A stretch of 36,551 bases of DNA, from contig CANRYS010000025.1 of the NCBI GenBank assembly GCA_947644305.1, positions 1-36,551 of the forward strand, given 5' to 3'. Below are positions 16,725 to 26,111 of this stretch, one piece after another (the stretch's first letter is position 1; every line of letters starts with the position of its first letter). Under the pieces are notes generated by a model that was given only the letters and a program-made list of their open reading frames with translations, did no database searches and had not been told where the DNA came from. This stretch comes from an uncultured Roseburia sp. (GTDB lineage Bacteria > Bacillota > Clostridia > Lachnospirales > Lachnospiraceae). Both the position numbers and the translations under genes were made by a program.

Positions 16725-18746
16725 TTAATTTTCATATTGGAATCTTCCCACCAGTTCCTTCAGCATATTTGCCTGGGTTGACAGTTCTTCCGATGCCGCA
16801 GCGCTCTCCTCTGAGGTAGCCGTATTCGACTCGATAACGCCTGCGATCTGATTGATTCCCTCTGTGATCTGAGCCACTGCCAGCGCCTGATTATCTGAGG
16901 CCTCAGCGATCTCCGCCATGGAGTTATTTACCAGCTTCACATTGTCCACTACGGAAAGTAACGATTCCGCTGTAGAATTTGCCAGCTCCATTCCATCTTC
17001 CACTGCTTCAATCGCATTCTGGATGAGATCCTTTGTATTTCTCGCCGCCTCTGAACTCTGATCTGCCAGCACTCCCACCTGTGTAGCCACCACAGCAAAC
17101 CCTCTTCCATTCTCTCCTGCTCTCGCCGCCTCTATGGACGCATTCAGCGCCAGGAGTGCCGTCTGACTGGCAATCTCTTCTATGCTGCTGATAATTTCAG
17201 CAATTTTATTCGAAGCTTCCTTGATGTTGTTCATGGCCTCCGTATTTTTTTTCATGTGCTCATTGCTTTCCAGGATCTGCTCTCCCATACCCGCAACAAT
17301 TGTTTTCGCATTGACAGCATTTCTCGCATTCACAGTAATCTTCTCCGATACCTCTGTAATCGTTGCTGTCAGCTCTTCAATAGCGCTCGCCTGATCGGTA
17401 GCACCCTCTGCCAGAAGCTGTGCCGCGCCTGACAAGTCAGTAGCTCCATTCTGCACATACTCTGCATTGCTGTCAATCTCCCTCATGGCATTGCTCAAAG
17501 AAGCAACGATTCCCCGGAAGGATTCACTGATCTGTACAAAATCTCCCTTATAATCACTATCGACATTTATCAGGAAGTTTCCATCTGACAGATTTGCCAA
17601 ATGCTCATCAATATCCGATATAACACCTTTCAGATCTTCCACCGTCTCGGATAAACAATTCATCAGCGTCGCCGTCTCGTCATTTGTCTCTGGAATCGGA
17701 GTATCTGCATGAAGATCTCCTTTTGCCAGGAGCTTGAGCCGCTCCACCACTTCTGCGATCGGTCTCACAACATTCTTTCCCAACTGCACGCCACTTCGGA
17801 TGCCCAAAAATGTAAAGGCTATGACAAAAATGATCGTAACGATCAGCGACAGGTAGAACATTCCTAAAAATTCACTCCGCACAGCAGCGACACCGATGCT
17901 CCATCCGTTCATATCCTGGATCGGAGAATAGGCGACCACTTTCGTCTTTCCTCCATAAGAGTAGGTACCGGTTCCATTTTCTCCAGCTACCATCTTCTTA
18001 CAGATCTCGCTGTACTTTTTCAGTTTAGAGTTCTCTTGTCCCAGGTTAATGCTATCCTCGATGCCGACATTTTCTGAACTAATATCGGCAATCGTAATTC
18101 CTTTAGCATCAAGCATAAATGCAGTGCCGCCATCTCCTACTTTGATGGAACGCATGACATCATTCAAAAATTCACCGTCCGGGACATAAACGACAGCGCC
18201 GACCGGTGTTGTACCAGGAATGCCATCCTTCCATAACGGCGCAGAAACCGCATAAAATATTGACTTCGTATCCTCATCGTATGTAGGTGTGGACACAAAG
18301 GTTTTTCCTTTCATGGCTTCCTTAAAATAATCCTCGGCTGAAAAATCTTTCCCGGAGATCACATCGGTCCCCTTGTCATCTAAAAGAAAACCCCCCTGAA
18401 AATTGTGATCCTTAATTCTCTGGTTCAGGATCTCCTCTTTCTCCTGTACTGACTTTTCCGCATCGGCAAGACGTGCAATACTTCCTGTCTCATACGCAAT
18501 CGCCGTGTACTGTTTCAGTGATGCCGCCACATAATCCGCCGCTATGTCCGAGGTACTGTCAATCGTATTGTTCACTGCACTGATCGATGAAATATAGCTT
18601 AAAATTGAGGCTACAACTCCGAGAAGAATACAACAAAAGAGAATTGTCTGTGCAAAACGTTTAGAAATCTTTTTTTCTATACTGACAAACTGACCATCCT
18701 TTTCGTTCCTTCCCTGTTTTCCAAATTTCCCTTTTTCCCTTTGCAT
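16725..18746 (-). CDS. transmembrane methyl-accepting chemotaxis protein with dCache sensor
   Basis: A 673-residue chemoreceptor. TM1 is about 32-55 and TM2 about 297-318; between them lies a 240-residue extracellular dCache-like domain (GGFLLDDKGTDVISGK..YFKEAMKGK..YSPIQDMNGWSIGVA). A HAMP region follows TM2, and another HAMP-like stretch may lie at about 375-425. The MCP signalling domain has the tip [20 protein letters not shown], then ENGRGFAVVATQVGVLADQ. Cache domains bind amino acids, organic acids or similar ligands. The start at 18746 has GAGGG 5 nt upstream. The gene is monocistronic, with a roughly 140-nt leader and two palindromes at its promoter. No CheA or CheW is present in this window. 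Confidence 0.93.
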   Translation of the reverse strand: MQREKGKFGKQGRNEKDGQFVSIEKKISKRFAQTILFCCILLGVVASILSYISSISAVNNTIDSTSDIAADYVAASLKQYTAIAYETGSIARLADAEKSVQEKEEILNQRIKDHNFQGGFLLDDKGTDVISGKDFSAEDYFKEAMKGKTFVSTPTYDEDTKSIFYAVSAPLWKDGIPGTTPVGAVVYVPDGEFLNDVMRSIKVGDGGTAFMLDAKGITIADISSENVGIEDSINLGQENSKLKKYSEICKKMVAGENGTGTYSYGGKTKVVAYSPIQDMNGWSIGVAAVRSEFLGMFYLSLIVTIIFVIAFTFLGIRSGVQLGKNVVRPIAEVVERLKLLAKGDLHADTPIPETNDETATLMNCLSETVEDLKGVISDIDEHLANLSDGNFLINVDSDYKGDFVQISESFRGIVASLSNAMREIDSNAEYVQNGATDLSGAAQLLAEGATDQASAIEELTATITEVSEKITVNARNAVNAKTIVAGMGEQILESNEHMKKNTEAMNNIKEASNKIAEIISSIEEIASQTALLALNASIEAARAGENGRGFAVVATQVGVLADQSSEAARNTKDLIQNAIEAVEDGMELANSTAESLLSVVDNVKLVNNSMAEIAEASDNQALAVAQITEGINQIAGVIESNTATSEESAAASEELSTQANMLKELVGRFQYEN

Positions 18747-18895
18747 ACTTACCCTCTTTTCTGTACCGCCCTTAACGCGCTGAATTACATTTCATGTCTT
18801 ACGAAACCCGGAAGAATTGTGAGGAAACCACCAGATCGTGATGAATATCAACCAGAATATGTGCCGAGCAGCACATTAACACATATCTTGAATTT

Positions 18896-18957
18896 ATTAT
18901 ATCAAATTTATAGAAATTTTTCTAGCTTTTTATAAAAAATATAGAAATTTTTCTATA
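18896..18957 (-). promoter_or_regulatory. MCP promoter with two tandem palindromic operators
   Basis: Minus-strand -10 TATAAT (18896-18901) has no good -35. Where the -35 should be there is an 18-mer palindrome, TATAGAAATTTTTCTATA-like (18909-18926, 16/18), and a perfect copy lies at 18940-18957. The copies start 31 bp apart, three helical turns, so a regulator could bind both on one face. A weak -35 next to paired sites suggests an activator, but a repressor is possible. Confidence 0.45.
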
Positions 18958-18975
18958 AAAAACGTAATTTCCTAT

Positions 18976-19011
18976 AAAGAAAAAAGAGGGTGTTATAGAA
19001 CAACACCCTCT
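18976..19011 (-). terminator. terminator of the xylanase gene
   Basis: AGAGGGTGTT (18985-18994) pairs perfectly with AACACCCTCT (19002-19011); on the minus strand TTTTTTCTTT follows. Confidence 0.85.
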
Positions 19012-19052
19012 GAAAATTAGCAGCTACCTATTAAATTAATGCTGTACATAAA

Positions 19053-20693
19053 TCAGCAAGCTTCAAAAATCCATTTCTGGCAGGAGTTTGCATAATATGT
19101 CCACTGACATACATTGGAACCATCCGCAGTACCAAAATTATATACATCTAATGACTTTTTATCACCTGTCACTTTTGTGACAATGCCATATACATTTGCC
19201 TCAGACGTTTTCACAACTTTAAATTTCTGGGCATCGGCACCATTTGCGGAATATGTCTGCACATTCGTTCCATCTTCTTTTGCTCCATACTGAATATCCA
19301 ACATATAGCCATTGCCATTCTTCAGCGTGAAATAACCGTCTCCCTGATTGGACAAATACCATCTCTGGCCTTTCACGCCTGTTCCCGTGCCGATCTCTAC
19401 ATTTACGCCATTGCCTCCAACATTATCCTTCACCTGAAGATATTTCTGCGCGTTAATGTTCTTTATATAATACCATCCATTCGGCAGAGTCTGGCTGCTT
19501 CCCACTTGGTTTCCACCCTGATTTCCACCTGTAAATCCAGCATCTTTGTATGCCTGTATTACATTATAATAAGAACTCTTTGGAACATTGAGATAGGAAA
19601 ACAGCAATGGTCTTTCACCTTTTATCCATGTCACCTGATCCGAGATTCCCCACCAGGTGAGTCCGGTGATTTTACCGCCCGCCTTTTTTATCCTTAACAC
19701 ATTTTTCATCAGATCATACAAATACCCTGCCTGATCCGCATCGGACTTATTTGTAACATCAAGTTCCGTAATCTGAACCTCAAATCCGGCATTTACAAAT
19801 GCCTGAAGCGCCGCCGTATAATACGATACACTAGGGAAAGTCGTACCAAGATGCGACTGCATACCAACACCGTTACAGATCCTTTTTTCCGAATTGATAT
19901 AACGAATCATTGTAATGATATCGTCCACTTCCATATAAGTATTAAAATCGTTATACATCAAGCTGACCGAATCTGTAAGTTTAAAATAACTAATACAGTC
20001 GTATGCATACTGGAATGCTCGCTTTACAAAAGCTGGTTTATTTCCGCAATTTCCATAAATCTTACTCCAGCCGGATGGTACCGCATGTAAATATTCATTG
20101 ACAACATCCCATGTGTAAACAACACTTCCGTATTTACTTGTATATACATGATTCATCACTGTCTTAATATAATACTCCATACGTTGATTCATCTGTGCTT
20201 CGGAAACATAACCATAGTTTGTCGAGTATCCAACCCGGAAAAACCAATCCGGCGTCTGACTGTGCCAGATCAGCGTATGGGCGCGAACCCCGATTCCGTT
20301 CTCATAACAGATTTTCAGCACTTGGTCAATCGTGTCAAAATTAATTTTCGGAACATATGTATCCTGCATCGACGATGGTACATAATATCCTAAATTCCTC
20401 GCCGCATCCTGACTGATCAAACTTGGCTGCCAGCCCAGCATCGCATCCGGCTTCATCTCATTTTCCAATGTAATACTGTTATAATGAGTTTTGATGTGAG
20501 ACAATGTAGCTGGATCCTTTAACTGATTTAACGTTACACAGTTTCCTGAACGTCCCATAACACTTCCGTATGTGTTCAGTAATGTTTCATTCGCTGCCTT
20601 TGTCTCGGTTTTCGGCACCATGATACTCCCCAATATCAGCACGCCGATTAAAATTGCGGAAAACAAACGTTTCCCCTTTTGCATCGCTTTCAT
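19053..20693 (-). CDS. secreted GH10 endo-1,4-beta-xylanase with C-terminal ricin-type/CBM13 module
   Basis: The 546-residue extracellular enzyme has a signal peptide (about 1-33). The GH10 barrel spans about 38-385. WDVVNEYLHAV gives the acid/base Glu200 and ITELDVT the nucleophile Glu310; HTLIWHSQTPDW and WWGISD are the usual substrate-cleft segments. After a Gly/Asn/Gln linker (389-400), a beta-trefoil (about 405-546) has QxW-type repeats (GQRWYLS, AQKFKVV, CQKWIFEAC) and should bind xylan side chains or other glycans. It hydrolyses internal beta-1,4 bonds of xylan, fitting a plant-fibre-using gut bacterium. GGAGG lies 12 nt before the ATG. No transporter or regulator is nearby; it has a strong promoter and its own terminator. 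Confidence 0.95.
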   Translation of the reverse strand: MKAMQKGKRLFSAILIGVLILGSIMVPKTETKAANETLLNTYGSVMGRSGNCVTLNQLKDPATLSHIKTHYNSITLENEMKPDAMLGWQPSLISQDAARNLGYYVPSSMQDTYVPKINFDTIDQVLKICYENGIGVRAHTLIWHSQTPDWFFRVGYSTNYGYVSEAQMNQRMEYYIKTVMNHVYTSKYGSVVYTWDVVNEYLHAVPSGWSKIYGNCGNKPAFVKRAFQYAYDCISYFKLTDSVSLMYNDFNTYMEVDDIITMIRYINSEKRICNGVGMQSHLGTTFPSVSYYTAALQAFVNAGFEVQITELDVTNKSDADQAGYLYDLMKNVLRIKKAGGKITGLTWWGISDQVTWIKGERPLLFSYLNVPKSSYYNVIQAYKDAGFTGGNQGGNQVGSSQTLPNGWYYIKNINAQKYLQVKDNVGGNGVNVEIGTGTGVKGQRWYLSNQGDGYFTLKNGNGYMLDIQYGAKEDGTNVQTYSANGADAQKFKVVKTSEANVYGIVTKVTGDKKSLDVYNFGTADGSNVCQWTYYANSCQKWIFEAC

Positions 20694-20716
20694 AATAAAT
20701 TAAAACCTCCAATACT

Positions 20717-20752
20717 TTATTTAATAGTCCTGCCTGACCCCATATGTAACAA
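20717..20752 (-). CDS. possible 11-codon leader ORF upstream of the xylanase
   Basis: In the xylanase 5' leader a perfect AAGGAGG (20758-20764) sits 5 nt before a TTG that opens a short frame, MLHMGSGRTIK, ending 23 nt before the xylanase ATG. Translation of a leader could affect the downstream ribosome site. The only evidence is the misplaced ribosome site; it may be fortuitous. Confidence 0.3.
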   Translation of the reverse strand: MLHMGSGRTIK

Positions 20753-20800
20753 ATATACCTCCTTCCCAAAAGATTTATCTTGGCAAAACCTATTATCATC

Positions 20801-20830
20801 AGTATAGCATTGCCTTATTTTTTCTGTCAA
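20801..20830 (-). promoter_or_regulatory. xylanase promoter
   Basis: Minus strand: consensus -35 TTGACA (20825-20830), 18-nt spacer, -10 TATACT (20801-20806). It gives a leader of about 100 nt. It starts only 17 nt beyond the purB stop, and I see no terminator for the pur operon, so read-through is possible. Confidence 0.6.
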
Positions 20831-20846
20831 TAAATTACCATAACTC

Positions 20847-22301
20847 TTATACATTAATCTCGGCTTTTACTCCCAATAATTCTTTGTTTTCGACCAAAAT
20901 CGGGTTTACCACCTCTTCTACAAATTCCGCCACCTGGCTCGGCGCTCTTCCCACATAACGACTCGGGTCCATCGTCTTCTGCAATTCTTCCAGCGTCATC
21001 GGGAACTCCTCATCGGAGGCGATCAATTCCAGCAGATTGTTGTCCAATCCTTTTTCTTTCACATTCTTTCCTGCCTCCATCGAAAGGGTACGGATCTTCT
21101 CATGAAGTTCCTGGCGGTTTCCACCGGCCTTTACCGCATCCATCATAATGTTTTCTGTCGCCATAAACGGCAGCTCTGACATCAGGCGCTTTGTGATCAC
21201 CTTATCATATACTACGAGGCCATCTACCACATTCAGAAACAGATCAAGAATTCCATCAATCGTCAGGAATGCCTCCGCCACACTGAGACGTTTATTTGCT
21301 GAGTCATCCAGCGTTCTCTCAAACCACTGTGTCGCTGATGTGATCGCCGGATTCAATGCATCGATCATCACATAGCGGGAGAGAGAGGCGATGCGCTCAC
21401 TGCGCATAGGATTTCTCTTGTAGGCCATCGCAGAGGAACCAATCTGGCTCTTCTCAAAAGGCTCCTCAATCTCTTTCAGATGCTGAAGAAGACGGATGTC
21501 ATTGGAAAATTTGTGGGCGCTGGCAGCGATACCCGCCAGGACATTGCACACCCTTGTGTCCAGTTTCCGAGAATATGTCTGTCCCGACACTGGAAAACAT
21601 GCCTCAAATCCCATCTTGGCCGCAATCATTTTATCTGCTTTTTTACAGGCTTCCTCATCTCCCTCAAAAAGCTCCAGAAAACTGGCCTGGGTTCCCGTCG
21701 TCCCCTTTGAGCCTAAAAGCTTCATATGAGAAAGTACATGCTCTAAGTCCTCCAGATCCATCACCAGTTCTTCCATCCAGAGCGTCGCACGTTTCCCCAC
21801 CGTCGTGGGCTGGGCTGGCTGAAAATGGGTAAATGCCAGAGTCGGAAGATCCTTATACTTCATGGCAAACTCTGAGAGTTCATGAATGACATTCACCAGT
21901 TTTTTCTTCACTAATTTTAAACCTTCTGTCATAATGATGACATCGGTATTGTCCCCCACATAACAGGAGGTAGCCCCCAGATGAATGATCTCTGCCGCCT
22001 TCGGACACTGCTTTCCATAGGCATAGACATGACTCATCACGTCATGGCGCACCTCTTTTTCACGCGCCTTCGCCACATCATAGTTGATGTCCTCTGCATG
22101 AACTTTCAGTTCTTCAATCTGCTCCTCTGTGATCCGGGGATTTCCCTGGGCATCCTTTAAACCTAATTCCTTTTCTGTCTCCGCCAGTGCGATCCACAGC
22201 TTTCTCCAGGTGCGGAATTTCATGTCAGGAGAAAAAATGTACTGCATCTCCTTACTGGCGTATCTTTCTGATAATGGGCTTACATAACAATCTGTGCTCA
22301 T
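20847..22301 (-). CDS. purB: adenylosuccinate lyase
   Basis: A 484-residue fumarase/aspartase-superfamily enzyme that releases fumarate at two steps of purine synthesis (SAICAR to AICAR, adenylosuccinate to AMP). The superfamily signature GSSAMAYKRNPMRSERI is intact (about 290-306), including the flexible catalytic loop serines; THFQPAQPTTVGKR and HLGATSCYVGDNTD are the other conserved blocks. It is somewhat longer than the Bacillus type and closer to the long clostridial/eukaryotic-like form. AAAGGA is about 10 nt before the ATG. It is the last gene of the purC-purF-purB operon, 45 nt after purF. Confidence 0.95.
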   Translation of the reverse strand: MSTDCYVSPLSERYASKEMQYIFSPDMKFRTWRKLWIALAETEKELGLKDAQGNPRITEEQIEELKVHAEDINYDVAKAREKEVRHDVMSHVYAYGKQCPKAAEIIHLGATSCYVGDNTDVIIMTEGLKLVKKKLVNVIHELSEFAMKYKDLPTLAFTHFQPAQPTTVGKRATLWMEELVMDLEDLEHVLSHMKLLGSKGTTGTQASFLELFEGDEEACKKADKMIAAKMGFEACFPVSGQTYSRKLDTRVCNVLAGIAASAHKFSNDIRLLQHLKEIEEPFEKSQIGSSAMAYKRNPMRSERIASLSRYVMIDALNPAITSATQWFERTLDDSANKRLSVAEAFLTIDGILDLFLNVVDGLVVYDKVITKRLMSELPFMATENIMMDAVKAGGNRQELHEKIRTLSMEAGKNVKEKGLDNNLLELIASDEEFPMTLEELQKTMDPSRYVGRAPSQVAEFVEEVVNPILVENKELLGVKAEINV

Positions 22302-22346
22302 TGTATCGTTCCTTTCTAAACTGACATGCCGCGTTCAGCGGCGCTA

Positions 22347-23774
22347 CTATATACCTCGAATATCCTCCTCCGGGGGTGCCACCGGATATTTTCCAGAAAA
22401 GCATGCATCACAATACCCCGTGTCGCCTCCGATCAGCTCGTGGAGCCTCTCACCGTCCAGATACCCCAATGAATCGGCACCGATCATTTTACAGATCTCA
22501 TCTACCGTATTATTGTGGGCGATCAACTGGTCACAGCTTGGCACATCCGTTCCAAAATAGCAGGGATGCAAAAACGGAGGCGAGCTGATGCGCACATGTA
22601 CCTCCGTGGCTCCTGCCGCTTTCAGCATACGCACGATCCGTTCACTGGTGGTTCCTCTTACAATCGAGTCATCCACCATAACAACACGTTTGCCGCGAAC
22701 CACCTCTTTCATAACATTCAGCTTGATCTTTACACTGCTTTCCCGCGCTGATTGTTTGGGTTTGATAAAGGTTCGTCCCACATAACTGTTTTTCATAAAA
22801 GCGGTGCCATAGGGAATTCCCGACTGGGCAGAAAATCCCATCGCTGCCACATTACCGGACTCCGGCACGCCCACAACGATATCGGCATCCGCCGGATGCA
22901 TCTGAGCAAGAATTTTCCCCGCCATGATTCTACTGTTGTAAACACTCACGCCGTCCAGATAGCTGTCTGGTCTGGCAAAATAAATGTACTCAAAAATACA
23001 TTTTGCCGGTGTGGTATGACACAAGGTCTCGTCCGACTGAATGCCGTGTGCATCCAGCATTACGATCTCCCCAGGCTTTACATCACGGATAAATTCTGCA
23101 TCCACGGCATCCAGGGCACAGGTCTCGGAGGCCAGGATGTAACTGTTGTCCCTTTTTCCGATCACCAGCGGCCGAAATCCATAGGGATCCCTGGCGCCGA
23201 TCAGCTTACGTGGGCTGGAAATAATGATAGAATACGCCCCCTGAAGCTTCCTCATGGCACACTTCACCGCCTCCTCCGCCGTCGGCGCTTTCAGACGCTC
23301 TCTGGCGATCAGATAGGCGATCACCTCGGTGTCAATGGTGGTATGGAAAATCGCTCCCGTATACTCCATTTCCTCCCGCAGTTTATTGGCATTCACCAGG
23401 TTCCCGTTATGGGCTAGCATCAGCGTACCTTTTACATAGTTTAAAACCAGCGGCTGCACATTCTGGCTGTTGCTAGCTCCCGTCGTCGAATAACGAACAT
23501 GTCCTACCCCGATATTTCCTTTGAGTTTCTCTAACCCCTCCGCATGAAACACCTCATTGACAAGTCCCATTCCTTTCTGGGAAAGGACCTTTCCCTTGGG
23601 ACCTTCTGTATCACTTACTGCAATCCCGCAGCTCTCCTGACCGCGGTGCTGCAAAGCAAACAAGCCATAATAGATGGAAGACGCCACATCGCCTCCATCC
23701 AAATCATACATTCCAAATACTCCACATTCCTCATGGAGCTCTTCGTCAAAGTGTTCACTCAATTCGGATTTCAT
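22347..23774 (-). CDS. purF: amidophosphoribosyltransferase
   Basis: First committed step of purine synthesis: PRPP plus glutamine to phosphoribosylamine. The 475-residue protein begins with a propeptide of about 16 residues before Cys17 (EECGVFG), the N-terminal nucleophile of the glutaminase domain. The phosphoribosyltransferase domain carries the PRPP loop VVMVDDSIVRGTTSERI, and cysteines in CIFEYIYFARPDS, CYFGTDVPSC and YCDACFSG match the Fe-S ligands of the Bacillus-type enzyme. An oxygen-sensitive cluster and propeptide fit an anaerobe. The ATG at 23774 is chosen for the AAAGGA 9 nt upstream; a GTG six codons earlier lacks a site. The gap to purC is 20 nt. Confidence 0.96.
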   Translation of the reverse strand: MKSELSEHFDEELHEECGVFGMYDLDGGDVASSIYYGLFALQHRGQESCGIAVSDTEGPKGKVLSQKGMGLVNEVFHAEGLEKLKGNIGVGHVRYSTTGASNSQNVQPLVLNYVKGTLMLAHNGNLVNANKLREEMEYTGAIFHTTIDTEVIAYLIARERLKAPTAEEAVKCAMRKLQGAYSIIISSPRKLIGARDPYGFRPLVIGKRDNSYILASETCALDAVDAEFIRDVKPGEIVMLDAHGIQSDETLCHTTPAKCIFEYIYFARPDSYLDGVSVYNSRIMAGKILAQMHPADADIVVGVPESGNVAAMGFSAQSGIPYGTAFMKNSYVGRTFIKPKQSARESSVKIKLNVMKEVVRGKRVVMVDDSIVRGTTSERIVRMLKAAGATEVHVRISSPPFLHPCYFGTDVPSCDQLIAHNNTVDEICKMIGADSLGYLDGERLHELIGGDTGYCDACFSGKYPVAPPEEDIRGI

Positions 23775-23794
23775 TTGCGTCTGTCCTTTCACGG

Positions 23795-24508
23795 TTAGTC
23801 TGTCAGTCCGATCCTCTTCGCCACCTCATTATAGGCATCTTCTACACCACCGAGATCACGGCGGAAACGATCCTTGTCCAGTTTTTCTCTTGTCTTAATA
23901 TCCCAGAAACGACATGTATCTGGTGATATCTCGTCGGCGAGAATGATCGTTCCATCCGGCGTCTTTCCAAACTCGATCTTGAAATCAATAAGTTCGATGC
24001 CGCACTCTTCAAAAAATTCTACCAGGAAATCATTTACCATAAAAGCGTATTTTGTGATCGTATCAATATCTTCCTGAGTGGCGATCCCGATCGCTTTTGC
24101 AAAATAATCATTGATCAGTGGATCTCCCAGATCATCGTCTTTATAACTAAATTCAAGCGTCGGGCAAAGAAGCTTTCTTCCCTCTTCAATCCCAAGACGC
24201 TTGGAAAAACTTCCTGCAGCAGTATTACGGATAATAACTTCAAGTGGTACAATAGATACTTTTTTTACTGCGGTTTCACGGTCACTGAGTTCTTCCACAA
24301 AATGAGTTGGAACACCGGCTTTCTCAAGTTTCTGGAACAAAAAGTTTGTCATACGGTTATTGATGACGCCCTTTCCAACGATCGTTCCCTTTTTTTCACC
24401 ATTAAATGCGGTGGCATCGTCCTTATAATCAACGATACATACACCTTCTACATCTGTCGCATATACCTTCTTGGCTTTTCCCTCATAGAGCATCTCTTTC
24501 TTTTCCAC
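23795..24508 (-). CDS. purC: SAICAR synthetase
   Basis: The 237-residue enzyme joins aspartate to CAIR using ATP. It has [14 protein letters not shown] with the ATP-binding lysines at the start, [15 protein letters not shown] in the middle, the signature [10 protein letters not shown], and [13 protein letters not shown] with the metal-binding acids. Length and order are standard. The start is a GTG at 24508: AGGAGG lies exactly 8 nt upstream, and the first ATG is five codons in. It opens the purC-purF-purB operon. I do not recognise a purine riboswitch or PurR box upstream; only a hairpin precedes it. Confidence 0.96.
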   Translation of the reverse strand: MEKKEMLYEGKAKKVYATDVEGVCIVDYKDDATAFNGEKKGTIVGKGVINNRMTNFLFQKLEKAGVPTHFVEELSDRETAVKKVSIVPLEVIIRNTAAGSFSKRLGIEEGRKLLCPTLEFSYKDDDLGDPLINDYFAKAIGIATQEDIDTITKYAFMVNDFLVEFFEECGIELIDFKIEFGKTPDGTIILADEISPDTCRFWDIKTREKLDKDRFRRDLGGVEDAYNEVAKRIGLTD

Positions 24509-24549
24509 TTTTAAGTCCTCCTTATTTAATTATGCGTAATATATATGAT

Positions 24550-24579
24550 GTTGGGGGATAAAAGTATTTTACTCCCAAC
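24550..24579 (-). terminator. hairpin between the GH3-like gene and purC
   Basis: GTTGGG (24550-24555) pairs with CCCAAC (24574-24579), with an inner stem TAAAA/TTTTA. It lacks a U-tract on the minus strand. It may end the GH3-like transcript or be part of the purC leader. Confidence 0.35.
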
Positions 24580-24595
24580 TGATACAACAAATTGC

Positions 24596-25990
24596 TTAGC
24601 CTAACGGATACACTCCCCGAAGAATCTTATTTTGTAAAATCCGCAACACTGCCTGATCAATGACTTTCTCATCGATCTCTTCCGTCAGAACAGCTTGATG
24701 CAGCGCAGAGACAGCTTCCTGTATATTTTTTGGATTATAAATCATATCTGCACCAGAAGCAATCGCTTTGACAACCACCTCACTGGTGGTATATCTGGTA
24801 GTGATCACTGGCAGATCCATCTGTTCTGTCATAATGATCCCCCGAAAGCCAAGTTCTTTTCTGAGCAGATCGGACATAATAATACTGGACATAGAACAAG
24901 GAACCTGGGGATCAATTTTATTCAATGACACATGACTGACCATAACCACATCTGTCCCCGCATCGATTCCCGTGGCAAAGGGCTCAAAATTGACTCTTCT
25001 CAGCCGCGACAACCCCGTATCAATGCCTACAGGAGCCAGCTTATGATATTTCGCCACAGAACATATCCCTGGAAACATCTTCAATACGGTGCACAAGTTT
25101 CCATCTTCCTCTGTGTGGCTGGCATGCATACCCTGAATCATTGCCGCTGCTGCCTCACTGACTTTTTCCTCGTCCGTGCCAAAACAACTGGCACAATAGT
25201 CGTTCTCCCGGAAAGATTCCACAAAACGCTCGTATTTGCTTTGATAAGCCTGCAGCTTTTTCTTGTAGGCTCTGCGTCTTTTCTTCCGTTTTGCTTTTGA
25301 GACTTTTTTGGCCGGCGGGATGTATTCTGGCTCTTTTCCCAGAATAGCCACAACACTTTCATCTATTGCTGAGGTATCAATGGATTTTTCTTCTTCGACC
25401 ACATCCGCCACTGGCGCAAAATTCATATTAAATCCCAGATTAAGTAGTTCCTCTCCAATGATCTCTCCGGTATCCTCCAACTGCTCTATGGTCATATTTT
25501 TTCCCATTTCTGAAGGGCTGATATAACCTGTGGATTTGATCTCATCATTTTGAGCCGCTATGGAATTGGGTCCGCCGCCTTCCTCTTGGGTGGCAAGATA
25601 CAAAGGTATTCGTATCTGCGAACTTGCCTCTACATACTCCTTAATCTGCCTCAGCATTGTCTTGGTCTGTTCAACTCCTTTTATATTCTGGTTATAAAAA
25701 ACCAAGCCACCGACCTTATACTTGTCCAATGCCTCTAAAAGTTCAGGAATTGCATCCTCTACCGGCTTCTTACCATTTACCAGCTTGTCAACATCAATGA
25801 TCAAAAGCTGTCCAATTTTTTCTTCCAACGTCATCGTCTTTAGTAATTCAGCTGCTGCTTCCAGGGCACTGTCCTCTGTCTGGGCACTTTTCACAGGTTC
25901 TGTATTCTCTGTAGACTCAGGTTCACTTCCACAGCCTGTCATCGAAAAACAAAGACAAAAAACTAAAAATAAACATAATATCTTTTTCAT
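24596..25990 (-). CDS. GH3-like (NagZ-type) lipoprotein, probable pseudoenzyme
   Basis: A 464-residue lipoprotein (lipobox SMTGC, Cys20) anchored outside the membrane. From about 45 it follows the NagZ/GH3 barrel: TLEEKIGQLLI, GGLVFYNQNI, LYLATQEEGGGPNSIA, FNMNFAPVADV, AMIQGM, and ELGFRGIIMTEQMDL. The active site is altered. The nucleophile of the T-D-x-L motif is Glu389 instead of Asp, KHFPGHG has become KMFPGIC, and the substrate-binding D-Q-E-G-G starts ATQEEGG. Between the barrel strands is a strongly basic, probably coiled insertion at 226-260 (KKVSKAKRKKRRRAYKKK). It probably binds rather than cleaves peptidoglycan-type sugars. A consensus promoter and AAGGAGAAGG support expression. Confidence 0.75.
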   Translation of the reverse strand: MKKILCLFLVFCLCFSMTGCGSEPESTENTEPVKSAQTEDSALEAAAELLKTMTLEEKIGQLLIIDVDKLVNGKKPVEDAIPELLEALDKYKVGGLVFYNQNIKGVEQTKTMLRQIKEYVEASSQIRIPLYLATQEEGGGPNSIAAQNDEIKSTGYISPSEMGKNMTIEQLEDTGEIIGEELLNLGFNMNFAPVADVVEEEKSIDTSAIDESVVAILGKEPEYIPPAKKVSKAKRKKRRRAYKKKLQAYQSKYERFVESFRENDYCASCFGTDEEKVSEAAAAMIQGMHASHTEEDGNLCTVLKMFPGICSVAKYHKLAPVGIDTGLSRLRRVNFEPFATGIDAGTDVVMVSHVSLNKIDPQVPCSMSSIIMSDLLRKELGFRGIIMTEQMDLPVITTRYTTSEVVVKAIASGADMIYNPKNIQEAVSALHQAVLTEEIDEKVIDQAVLRILQNKILRGVYPLG

Positions 25991-26111
25991 CTACCTTCTC
26001 CTTGGTTCAGTCACACATGATTCGGGCTCCATGACATGGATCAAAATAACTTTTAACCAAAGTCGTCGAGCTTCCCCAAAAGAACCATATTTCGCATAAC
26101 TATCCGAATGT

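Noticed and set aside
12989-18957. A complete chemotaxis operon
   Set aside because: No cheA, cheW, cheB or cheR is encoded. The genes fall into three units with their own promoters or terminators.
24509-24595. Purine riboswitch or PurR box upstream of purC
   Set aside because: The conserved purine-aptamer loops and CCGAAC-type PurR boxes are absent; only a plain hairpin is seen.
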